Below are positions 7,571 through 13,669 of a stretch of 13,669 bases of DNA, piece after piece. Origin of the DNA: an uncultured Pseudomonadota bacterium (GTDB lineage Bacteria > Desulfobacterota_B > Binatia > UBA9968). The DNA lies in the NCBI GenBank assembly GCA_946478635.1, contig CAMLCX010000081.1:1-13669 (forward strand). The letters are read 5' to 3'. Every line of letters starts with the position of its first letter. The stretch's first letter is position 1. The position numbers and the translations under genes were made by a program. The notes beneath the pieces are model-generated. The model was given only the letters and a program-made list of their open reading frames with translations, had not been told where the DNA came from and did no database searches.

Positions 7571-7640
7571 GGGAACTCGAGGGAACTCGTGTCAGCGAGG
7601 GAACTCGGCGAGGGAACTCGTGGGGAACTCGGGGAACTCG
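7571..7640. repeat. GGGAACTCG minisatellite (six copies)
   Basis: Exact GGGAACTCG copies start at 7571, 7581, 7599, 7612, 7623 and 7632, with irregular 0-9 nt between them; a GTGTCAG follows the second and last copies. Directly after it, TGTCA (7641-7645) and TGACA (7650-7654) form a small inverted repeat. It occupies the convergent space between the MetE-like gene and the ATPase gene, where I see no real gene. The irregular spacing argues against CRISPR. Confidence 0.7.
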
Positions 7641-7719
7641 TGTCAGGCTTGACAAACGAGAAGGCTTCAACACAATTTCTTCAATTTTCAATGTCAAAAT
7701 GATTCGCCAGTCCGGTTCG

Positions 7720-8943
7720 TCAGCTCAGCACTGCCGCCAGGGGTACGGCCCACAATCGCTCGGCTAGCCGAACGGTTTCACGGCCGCCATAAGCTAGGAT
7801 TGCAAGGCGGCAAATTTTCGTCTGCTCAAGAAATGCCTTCAGACCCGCTAGATCGCGATCGTTCCAGCGCGGCGCGGCTTTGACTTCGACTGCGAGGGTT
7901 TCTCGGCCATGCTCAATGATGAAGTCGACTTCATGCCGACCTTGGATATGCCAGTAAGAAAGACGCGTGCCGGGCCATTCCGAATCGAGAATCGCCGATA
8001 AATTTTGCGCCACGTAGGTTTCCAAAAGCGCCCCTTTGATAGGATCGGCCATTACCGTCGTCTCAGCGGCGCCAACTAAGTGCGCCGCCAATCCTGAATC
8101 GCTGATATAGAGTTTTGGCGATTTGATGAGACGGCTGGCTCGATTGGCGAAATAGGGATGCAAGCGGACCATAACGAAAGAAGCTTCGAGCACGCTTAAG
8201 TAGCGCGAGGTCGTCATGGCGTTGAGTTTGGCGTCGCGGCCCAGTTCCGCGACCGTCAATACTTGACCGGTTCGAAGCGCCGTCAAACCCAACAGGTTGC
8301 GAAACGATACAAGATCGACAAGGCGGCTCAGCTCTCGCACGTCTCTTTCAAGATAGGTTTGCTCGTATCCCTTGAACCATAATGACGGGCGCCGAGTCAG
8401 CTTCAGACAAACCGGCGGTAAGCCGCCAGTCAAGATTTCATCCAAAGCGATTTCCTTCGCGCCGGTGTTTTTTGCCGGCGCGCCAGTCTCGAAAGCTTTT
8501 CGAATAAACGGTCGAGCCCGAATCTGCCCGCTGATCTCTCTTCGGCTGAAGGGGTGGAGAGTAAAATAGAGCGCGCGGCCAGCCAAGCTTTCCGTGACTC
8601 CGCGCAGCAGAGAAAAGTTCGCAGATCCCGATAGCAGGTATCGCCCCGGCTCGCGCGCACGATCCACTTCCCGTTTGATCGCCGTGAGCAGTTCGGGACA
8701 CTTTTGCGCCTCGTCAATGGTCAGAGGCTCGTCGGATCGTATGAATCCCTCCGGATCGCTGCGCGCGGCGTTGAGTTGAGCGAAGTCGTCCAGGCTTACG
8801 TAGCGCCTGTCGGCCAGCGATTTTTCGCTTTGGAGAAAGGTGCTCTTGCCGGATTGCCGCAGCCCGGTGATGGCGACGACGGGCATCTCGGCAAGCGCTT
8901 CCTCCACTAGACGCGCGATGGCGCGGGGAAAGTATCCTGTCAT
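7720..8943 (-). CDS. AAA-type ATPase with DUF4143 C-terminal domain
   Basis: This 407-residue protein has the standard two-part architecture. The N-terminal P-loop ATPase has Walker A GLRQSGKST (27-35), Walker B PLTIDEAQ (73-80) and the family motif LLSGSANFSLLRGV (103-116). A linker then leads to a DUF4143 region with YLERDVREL at 197-205, a winged-helix-like stretch around 225-260 and SDSGLAAHLVG at 281-291. Near the C-terminus EVDF (338-341) and EVK (353-355) make a PD-(D/E)XK-like nuclease signature. Members are numerous, often horizontally mobile and functionally undefined. The ATG at 8943 has no Shine-Dalgarno but a strong -10 box ten bases upstream. It ends with TGA and lies divergent from the rhodanese-channel gene; no functional link is evident. 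Confidence 0.9.
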   Translation of the reverse strand: MTGYFPRAIARLVEEALAEMPVVAITGLRQSGKSTFLQSEKSLADRRYVSLDDFAQLNAARSDPEGFIRSDEPLTIDEAQKCPELLTAIKREVDRAREPGRYLLSGSANFSLLRGVTESLAGRALYFTLHPFSRREISGQIRARPFIRKAFETGAPAKNTGAKEIALDEILTGGLPPVCLKLTRRPSLWFKGYEQTYLERDVRELSRLVDLVSFRNLLGLTALRTGQVLTVAELGRDAKLNAMTTSRYLSVLEASFVMVRLHPYFANRASRLIKSPKLYISDSGLAAHLVGAAETTVMADPIKGALLETYVAQNLSAILDSEWPGTRLSYWHIQGRHEVDFIIEHGRETLAVEVKAAPRWNDRDLAGLKAFLEQTKICRLAILAYGGRETVRLAERLWAVPLAAVLS

Positions 8944-8953
8944 AATGCAACAT

Positions 8954-8959
8954 ATTATA
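8954..8959 (-). promoter_or_regulatory. TATAAT -10 box giving a leaderless ATPase mRNA
   Basis: On the minus strand a perfect TATAAT ends only 10 nt before the ATG at 8943. Transcription would start about 7 nt after the box, leaving 0-4 nt of 5' leader, and no Shine-Dalgarno is present. The -35 region is poor (CTTTCA at 18 nt spacing). Confidence 0.45.
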
Positions 8960-9264
8960 GTGGCATTTTGACAGACATGAAAGAGGAGGGAGCACGCGCA
9001 AACCTCCGGTGTGAAGCGGGTGTAGTGAGTACGAAGGAAAGAAAAGAGGACGCGAATGTTTTTACGATTCCGTATTTGTTAACCCCGAATCGGTATACGG
9101 ACCGTAACTGCTTTTCGTCCACCCATAAATCCTTCTGATGACATCTACGAAAAATTGTCATACGGTGAAGTGCAATGATCGTCGAGGCGCTGCAGCGAGG
9201 TTTGTCTTACCGGGCGTCTAACAAGAACAAGCGGGTTGGACCCTCGACATGAGCGGGAAATTTG

Positions 9265-10464
9265 ATGGCCATGGAGCAAATCCACAATACGACCAGGCAC
9301 TCCACGATTTCCCATGACGAGTTCCGCGCCCGTTTGCGGGACCGCGGCCTGGTGATCGTCGACGTCATGCCCAAGGAAACCTATGCCGAGGGGCATATTC
9401 CGAGGTCGATCAATCTTTCCGTCGCTGAAATCCAGAACAAGGCGCGCCAGTTGATTCCAAATCTCGCGCAGGAGATCGTGATCTATTGCGCCGGGCCGAA
9501 CTGACCGCTAGGTGGGCAGGCGGTCGGCTTGCTCGAAAAATTGGGTTACACCAACGTACGCCACTATGTCGGCGGCATGGCGGATTGGCTCGATCATCAG
9601 TGTCCAGTGGAAAAGGGCGAACCCACCACGGTCGGGCAAGCAGCTCCGGTGAGCACGCGGCCTCTCGTTACGCGACATGTATCGTGGCTGGAGATCGTCG
9701 CCAATTGGCCTCTGCAGCGGCTGATCGGCTTTTGGCTCGGGATGATCGTCGTCTTTGGCGTCGTTTACTGGTTCGCCGGTATCGCTATGGGTTGGGGACT
9801 GCAAGCGGGCAGTGTTCCGGTCAAACCGGATCTCGAAGGGTTTGGGACGGCAATTTATTTCAGTTTCGTAACCGCGCTGTCGATTGGTTACGGCGACGTC
9901 ATTCCGCTCGGCGCATTGCGCATACTGGCGGTAATCGAAGGCATTGCTGGATTGCTGATTTTCGGTTGTGTCATTTCAAAGCTCGTCTCGCGACGGCAGG
10001 AAGAACTCACCGCAGAAATACATCGAACGACATTCGAAGATCGTCTGGACCGAGTGCGGACCAACTTGCATTTGGTGTTCACCGATCTCGGTTCGGTGCA
10101 GCAGCTCCAAGCCGAACAAGGTGCGTTGCCGGGACAGGTGTTGCGGCGGCTGGAAAGCACGGCGCGAGTATTTCGCGGCGAGTTGCAGACGATTCATGAT
10201 CTGCTCTATCGCTCCCACGTCGAACCCGACGAGGAAACGCTTGAATCCATTTTGGCCAATCTGATGATTTGTCTGCAAAGCCTGGTGGAAATCAATTCTT
10301 CGCGGCCCGCCGCCAATGGCCAATCGGCTATTCTCGACGCCGGGTTGCGCTCGATCAGCAGCTTGGCTAATGAAATTTGCGGCGAATGCGTGCCGCGCGT
10401 GTACGCTCCGGCGTTGAAGGAGTCGATGGACCAGATCCAAGAATTGGCCCGGCGGCTGGGTTAA
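9265..10464 (+). CDS. Rhodanese-potassium channel fusion with in-frame UGA (candidate selenoprotein)
   Basis: Read through one TGA (9502-9504), this frame gives 399 residues. Residues 15-118 form a rhodanese domain: VDVMPKETYAEGHIPRSINL, active-site Cys75 in IVIYCAGPN, then UGA at position 80, then GYTNVRHYVGGMADW at 94-108. A helix at about 152-172, a pore with the filter SIGYGD at 206-211 and a helix at 217-239 make a two-TM K+ channel. A cytoplasmic, mostly helical tail of 160 residues follows and I do not recognise it. Both halves of the rhodanese fold lie in the same frame on either side of the TGA, so there is no frameshift. Related rhodaneses often have Cys at the UGA position (from memory), and a SECIS-like hairpin follows. 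Alternatives are a nonsense mutation, a sequence error, or a shorter channel starting after the TGA. ATG 9265 was chosen over TTG 9262; the ribosome site is weak. Confidence 0.7.
9514..9534 (+). promoter_or_regulatory. Candidate bacterial SECIS hairpin
   Basis: Bases 9514-9521 pair with 9527-9534 in an 8-bp stem with two G-U pairs and the apical loop GGUCG (9522-9526). The loop starts 18 nt after the last base of the TGA. Bacterial SECIS elements are described as having a G in the first two loop positions, a 4-16 bp stem and the loop about 16-37 nt from UGA; all are met. The GGUC tetranucleotide matches the E. coli fdhF loop as I remember it. A competing pairing, GACCGC (9503-9508) with GCGGTC (9520-9525), would hide the loop, so folding must be tested. 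Confidence 0.5.
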
Positions 10465-10487
10465 AGGCGAGGCTTGCGTGCCTTTTT
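10463..10487 (+). terminator. Intrinsic terminator after the rhodanese-channel gene
   Basis: AAAGGC (10463-10468) pairs with GCCTTT (10480-10485) across an 11-nt loop, and the T-run extends to 10487. It overlaps the TAA stop codon. The stem is short, so termination may be partial. Confidence 0.4.
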
Positions 10488-10544
10488 CCAGTTGCGCAAG
10501 CTTAGCCCATTTGGTACTGCATGTACGAAATTAAAGGGGGACCT

Positions 10545-10856
10545 ATGCTGCTACGAAAACTGCGGCGGATCATTTTGGCAATAGCGCTGGTGGCTGGGGT
10601 TTCAGGTTGCCAAGCAATGACGGGCGAGACCCTGGGCGAGCACATCGATGACACGACGATCACCACGACCGTTAAAGCGAAGCTCGCCGCCGAGAAGGGC
10701 GCAAGTCTGACGCGCATACAAGTCGACACGGATCGCGGCGTGGTTCAATTGTCCGGAGTGGTCGAGACGGCGGCCGATAAAACTAAAGCTGAGCAAATCG
10801 CGCGCGGCGTGGGCGGCGTCAAGGGGGTAAGGAACAATCTGCAAGCGCAGCGTTAG
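10545..10856 (+). CDS. BON-domain lipoprotein (OsmY-like)
   Basis: This is a 103-residue protein. MLLRKLRRIILAIALVAG leads to the lipobox VSGC with lipidated Cys22, so it is predicted to be membrane-anchored on the periplasmic side. Residues 35-101 form one BON domain: DDTTITTTVKAKLA, then VDTDRGVVQLSGVV, then a helix ending GVKGVRNNL. BON domains bind phospholipid or protein partners in osmotic-stress proteins; E. coli Kbp, which senses K+, also contains one. The ATG at 10545 is preferred to the one at 10521 because AAAGGGGG lies 4 nt upstream and because it gives a proper signal peptide. It lies 80 bp after the channel gene; a shared osmotic or K+ response is possible but unproven. It ends with TAG. 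Confidence 0.85.
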   Translation: MLLRKLRRIILAIALVAGVSGCQAMTGETLGEHIDDTTITTTVKAKLAAEKGASLTRIQVDTDRGVVQLSGVVETAADKTKAEQIARGVGGVKGVRNNLQAQR

Positions 10857-10877
10857 TTCACTTGCTCGTATCCGAAA

Positions 10878-10908
10878 CTCGGTTACTGCTCGGAACCGCA
10901 TAACCGAG
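10878..10908. repeat. Inverted repeat CTCGGTTA/TAACCGAG
   Basis: Eight-base perfect arms (10878-10885 and 10901-10908) surround 15 nt that contain a further CGG-AA-CCG. It lies 21 nt after the BON gene and could stabilise or end its transcript. Confidence 0.5.
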
Positions 10909-10918
10909 GATTGAAGAT

Positions 10919-10957
10919 GGAGGATTGGGGGGATCGCCGATCTTGCTCCTCCTTTTT
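10919..10957 (+). terminator. Intrinsic terminator after the BON gene
   Basis: GGAGGA (10919-10924) pairs with TCCTCC (10947-10952), which is followed directly by TTTTT (10953-10957). An inner GATCG/CGATC stem (10932-10942) is nested inside. This is a reasonable Rho-independent terminator for the plus-strand gene at 10545. Confidence 0.55.
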
Positions 10958-10993
10958 GGTCTGAGATAAAGCGCCCTTTTACGTCTCTCTATC

Positions 10994-11025
10994 GAACGGG
11001 CCGTTCAACAAACGGCTTCCGTTTG
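10994..11025 (-). terminator. Paired hairpins downstream of the substrate-binding protein gene
   Basis: CAAACGG (11009-11015)/CCGTTTG (11019-11025) with a 3-nt loop and GAACGG (10994-10999)/CCGTTC (11001-11006) lie just past the minus-strand stop at 11028. The minus-strand T-run is short, so termination strength is uncertain. Confidence 0.45.
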
Positions 11026-11027
11026 AT

Positions 11028-12014
11028 TTATCTATTCACCGAGTCGATAAAGCCGCTCTTCTCCAATTGCTCGACCAAGGAAGTGTCGACGAACTGCTCT
11101 GGTTTTGGCTGCGGCTTTTTACCCGGGTATTGATTCTCGATCATGAATTGAATCGCTTTCAAGGACGGGCGCGGAGTTTTTTGCAGGGTCGGCGCGTAGT
11201 CCTGCCAGGTTCCTTCCAAAATTTCTTCATCATTGATCTTGCCGTATTTGCCGAGAACCTTCTTGCTGAACTCTTTATCGGTGCGGTAGCGGTGCATGCC
11301 GCGCGTAAACGCGCGCAAAAACCGCAGCGCGGTATCGCGGTTCTGCGCAATGAAGGATCGCGTCGTGATCACCGTGCCGTTGATGTCTTCAACGCCGAGT
11401 GCGCCGAAGTTGACCAATTCCCGCATACCCATCTTTGCGGCTTTGGGGTAAAGCGGATAACTCAAGGCGGCGGCCTGCACAATCCCGTTATGCAACGCAG
11501 CAAAAGCTTCGGGCTGGGCGCCGAAGGTTAGAAGCGCCACATCTTTGTTCGGTTCAAGGTTGAATTGTTTCAACGCGATCCGCACGACTTGATCGGATGT
11601 CGAACCGAACGTCGTGATGCCCGCCTTTTTCCCCTTCAAGTCCGATGGCTGCTTGATTTCAGGCCGAACCATCAAGCGAAAGGGTGAGACCGTTCCGGTG
11701 GCGCCGATGATCACGACGTCGCTGCCGGCGGCGGTTGCCGCTAATGCGGCCACCGCACCGGCCTGAATGATCGGCGCACTGCCGCCGAGCATGGCGGCGA
11801 CCATCCTCGTGCTGCCGCCGACGCGGATCAATTCGACGTCCAAACCTTCATCGATGAAATAACCGGCTTCCTTGGCGATCCAGGCGGTCGCCCATGAGCC
11901 TGCGAAACTGGGATAGAGGAGGCGCATGGGTGTTGGCGGGGACGCGGCGAAACCAACTGCTGGCAGTAGGACTGAGATTATGGCGATAGCTAAAATTCGT
12001 AGATTGTTCAGCAT
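11028..12014 (-). CDS. ABC transporter substrate-binding protein (NMT1/THI5, SsuA-like)
   Basis: This is a 328-residue periplasmic binding protein. The ATG at 12014 is chosen because GGAG (12021-12024) lies 6 nt upstream and because it places a clean signal peptide (MLNNLRILAIAIISVLLPAVGFAA, cleavage near 23-24) at the N-terminus; the frame itself extends to 12122. WATAWIAKEAGYFIDEGLDV at 41-60, GGSTRMVAAMLGGSAPIIQAG at 67-86 and DLKGKKAGITTFGSTSD at 125-141 are typical of NMT1-type proteins that capture sulfonates, nitrate, pyrimidines or aromatic acids. No permease or ATPase gene is visible within 11 kb on either side in the window, so it may use a transporter encoded elsewhere. The adjacent divergent MFS gene suggests a transport locus (inference). 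The ligand is unknown. Confidence 0.88.
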   Translation of the reverse strand: MLNNLRILAIAIISVLLPAVGFAASPPTPMRLLYPSFAGSWATAWIAKEAGYFIDEGLDVELIRVGGSTRMVAAMLGGSAPIIQAGAVAALAATAAGSDVVIIGATGTVSPFRLMVRPEIKQPSDLKGKKAGITTFGSTSDQVVRIALKQFNLEPNKDVALLTFGAQPEAFAALHNGIVQAAALSYPLYPKAAKMGMRELVNFGALGVEDINGTVITTRSFIAQNRDTALRFLRAFTRGMHRYRTDKEFSKKVLGKYGKINDEEILEGTWQDYAPTLQKTPRPSLKAIQFMIENQYPGKKPQPKPEQFVDTSLVEQLEKSGFIDSVNR

Positions 12015-12116
12015 AAATTTCTCCGTGGTTGAGTCGTTAAGCACTGCTTCCCGCGATTTCGCGTTCGCTTCCGCCGCGCCGGCCATGTAAAAGTAGGGAG
12101 ATCCGGGCGATCTTAA

Positions 12117-13334
12117 ATGCAACGTGAAGATACATCAAAGCCGGCTCCGTTGAAACGTTCCGGCCGGAAATCAGTTTTCCAAACTCAACTCGGTCCGGTC
12201 TATTTTCTCGTCGTCATTTTTCTGCTGAACTTCGTGTCGCGGATTATTCTCTCGCCGCTGTTACCGACCATCGAAAGGGAGCTGGAGATCAGCCATAGCC
12301 AAGCCGGATTCCTTTTCTTCTTAACATCCGGCGGCTATCTAGCCGGGCTTTTATCCTCGGGCCTACTGGCGTCAAGGGCGACGCACAGAGTAGCGATAGT
12401 GCTTTCGAGCGCTGGCGTCGGCGCGGCTATGTTGACGGTGGCCTTTGCCGCCGACCTGGCGCTCATGCGCACCGCGTTGTTTGGCGTCGGCTTCGCCGCC
12501 GGATTGTATATGCCCTCGGCGATCGCGACGATCACTTCGCTTGTCGATCGAGAGCATTGGGGTAAAGCGATCGCGGTGCACGAGCTGGCGCCTAACCTGG
12601 CGTTTTTTGTCAGCCCTTTTATCGCTGAACTATTTCTCAAATGGTCGAGCTGGCGCGCGGCGTTGGGCGGACTCGGCGCCTTGTCGATTTTATCATGCCT
12701 GTGTTTTGCGCGGTTCGGCCAGGGCGGTGATTTTCCCGGCGAGTCGCCCTTTTCGAACGCCTTCGGCGCGCTCGTTCGCATGCCGGCGTTTTGGCTGATG
12801 ATCGTTTTGTTCGGCCTGGGCGTCAGCTCCACGGTCGGTATATACGCGATGCTGCCGCTCTATCTCGTCAGCGAGCGTGGCTTCGAACCAACGTGGGCGA
12901 ACACGATTGTGGCGTTCTCGCGCTCGCATGGTCCCATTCTAGGCCTGCTAGGCGGCTGGGCCTCGGATAGGCTCGGCGCGGGGCGAACGATCATAATCAG
13001 TTTGTCGTTTACCGGCATGACGACTTTACTCTTGGGCCTGCTGTCCGATCACTGGCTGAACGTCGCGGTGTTTTTCCAGCCGTTGCTCGCCGTTTGGTTT
13101 TTTCCGGCGGCCTTCGCGGCGATTGCCATGATTACGCCGCCGAACGCGCGCAATCTTGCGGTCTCGTTTTCCGTCCCTTTCGGATTTCTGATCGGCGGCG
13201 GCGTGATTCCAACGTTCATCGGCGCCATGGGCGATGCCGGTTCGTTCGCAACCGGTTTCACGGTCACCGGCGCGCTCATCGCCGCAGGCGCGCTAATGGC
13301 TTTTTTGCTGAGATTGCCGGACGACAAGCACTGA
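12117..13334 (+). CDS. MFS transporter
   Basis: At 405 residues with about 12 hydrophobic segments, this is an inner-membrane MFS carrier. The first helix starts near residue 27 after a charged cytoplasmic N-terminus. GYLAGLLSSGLLASRATHR (73-91) takes the place of motif A and is degenerate: no D or G-R-R/K is kept. The second-half copy GGWASDRLGAGR (279-290) is better conserved. LVDREHWGKAIAVHELAPN (142-160) resembles substrate-selecting loops of anion or organic-acid carriers, but specificity cannot be read. The ATG at 12117 has only a distant GGGAG (about 18 nt), so translation may be weak or the start uncertain. It is divergent from the binding protein gene, with about 100 bp between, and ends with TGA. 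It differs in sequence from the MFS at 84-1244. Confidence 0.88.
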   Translation: MQREDTSKPAPLKRSGRKSVFQTQLGPVYFLVVIFLLNFVSRIILSPLLPTIERELEISHSQAGFLFFLTSGGYLAGLLSSGLLASRATHRVAIVLSSAGVGAAMLTVAFAADLALMRTALFGVGFAAGLYMPSAIATITSLVDREHWGKAIAVHELAPNLAFFVSPFIAELFLKWSSWRAALGGLGALSILSCLCFARFGQGGDFPGESPFSNAFGALVRMPAFWLMIVLFGLGVSSTVGIYAMLPLYLVSERGFEPTWANTIVAFSRSHGPILGLLGGWASDRLGAGRTIIISLSFTGMTTLLLGLLSDHWLNVAVFFQPLLAVWFFPAAFAAIAMITPPNARNLAVSFSVPFGFLIGGGVIPTFIGAMGDAGSFATGFTVTGALIAAGALMAFLLRLPDDKH

Positions 13335-13339
13335 CGTAG

Positions 13340-13369
13340 TTGTCTTCGGCGCCGGCGCTGTTCTATAAA
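13340..13369 (+). promoter_or_regulatory. Promoter giving a leaderless sirtuin mRNA
   Basis: TTGTCT (13340-13345), an 18-nt spacer and TATAAA (13364-13369) end 7 nt before the ATG at 13377, so transcription should begin at or next to the start codon. No Shine-Dalgarno precedes the ATG. Confidence 0.45.
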
Positions 13370-13376
13370 TAAAATC

Positions 13377-13669
13377 ATGATAACGCTAAGCGAGTTCGCC
13401 GAAAAAATGCGCGAGAGCGACGAAACCGTGGTCTTTACCGGCGCGGGAATCAGCACGGAATCGGGCATTCCCGATTTTCGCAGTCCGGGTGGAATCTGGA
13501 CGCGCTACCGTCCGGTGACGTTTCAAGAATACCTCAGCAGCGAAGCGGCGCGCATCGAGGCTTGGAAACGACGACGGGATGGATGGGAACAGTACAAGAA
13601 TGCAAAACCCAATATCGGTCATTATTTTGTTCACTCCCTGGACGTCAAGGGTAAGCTTATCGGGCTGAT
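13377..13669 (+). CDS. Sirtuin NAD-dependent protein deacylase (5' part, cut by window edge)
   Basis: Only the first 97 codons are present. [24 protein letters not shown] (residues 18-41) is the sirtuin Rossmann/cofactor-loop signature: GAGIS contacts NAD and GIPDFRS is the flexible loop. [19 protein letters not shown] (76-94) precedes the expected ITQNID, which lies beyond the window. Sirtuins remove acetyl or longer acyl groups from lysine using NAD+, often on metabolic enzymes, in the cytoplasm. The short helix after the cofactor loop suits a bacterial Sir2Tm/CobB-like protein, but the class and zinc ligands cannot be checked here. The start at 13377 is supported by its promoter; a second Met in the same frame at residue 11 is possible but would remove the first helix. 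Confidence 0.9.
   Translation, partial: MITLSEFAEKMRESDETVVFTGAGISTESGIPDFRSPGGIWTRYRPVTFQEYLSSEAARIEAWKRRRDGWEQYKNAKPNIGHYFVHSLDVKGKLIGL

Noticed and set aside
7571..7640. CRISPR array
   Set aside because: The units are 9 nt with irregular 0-9 nt gaps and no spacers or cas genes; the GTTCAA repeat at 5341 has no spacers either.
8944..9264. A gene in the 320-bp gap between the ATPase and rhodanese genes
   Set aside because: Only short frames without ribosome sites or protein-like composition; apart from the ATPase promoter I see no clear structure.
9502..9504. Alternative genetic code with UGA as sense codon
   Set aside because: TGA is the natural stop of the genes at 5453, 7720 and 12117, each at the expected family length.
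9262..9530. Frameshift splitting the rhodanese domain
   Set aside because: Both halves are in the same frame (start-to-restart distance 267 nt = 89 codons); only one TGA separates them.
9486..10199. 237-codon plus-strand frame across the channel gene
   Set aside because: It is Arg-rich and overlaps the conserved rhodanese and pore-filter coding in another frame.
12015..12122. Longer N-terminus for the binding protein
   Set aside because: It would bury the signal peptide behind 36 polar residues; the ATG at 12014 has a good ribosome site.

Overview
The window is a GC-rich (roughly 58-60% by eye) bacterial segment with ten complete genes and one gene cut by the right edge. TGA acts as an ordinary stop in three of these genes (the hydrolase at 5453, the ATPase at 7720 and the MFS gene at 12117), so the genetic code is standard. 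Paralogous ThDP enzymes, an orphan NMT1-type binding protein, a MetE-like methyltransferase, palindromic intergenic repeats and 9-nt-period repeats together suggest an uncultivated soil or subsurface lineage of the deltaproteobacterial/Binatota/Rokubacteria type. This placement is impression, not proof; no rRNA or tRNA is visible.

Left part (1-7456). An MFS exporter on the minus strand (84-1244) lies divergent from a plus-strand run. That run holds two paralogous ThDP-dependent decarboxylase/synthase-like enzymes (1553-3304 and 3544-5328), a dienelactone-hydrolase-family enzyme (5453-6163) and a cobalamin-independent methionine-synthase-like protein (6332-7456). All four have good Shine-Dalgarno sequences. 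The gaps between them carry strong hairpins and short-period repeats, so they are probably separate transcription units of a small-molecule catabolic cluster rather than one tight operon. The substrate cannot be named.

Middle (7457-10857). A GGGAACTCG minisatellite precedes a minus-strand AAA ATPase with a DUF4143-type C-terminus. Its consensus-like -10 box lies so close to the ATG that the mRNA is probably leaderless. Divergent from it is the most interesting locus: a rhodanese domain fused to a two-TM potassium channel. The reading frame is open through the whole protein except for one in-frame TGA, five codons after the rhodanese active-site Cys. Starting 10 nt after this TGA is an 8-bp stem with a GGUCG apical loop, at the spacing and with the loop G expected of a bacterial SECIS element. 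It is either a new Sec-containing rhodanese-channel protein or a one-base nonsense mutation. A small BON-domain lipoprotein follows.

Right part (10858-13669). A minus-strand periplasmic binding protein of the NMT1/THI5 (SsuA) type, without permease or ATPase genes in the window, is divergent from a second MFS transporter. The start of a sirtuin deacylase, also apparently leaderless, runs off the right end.
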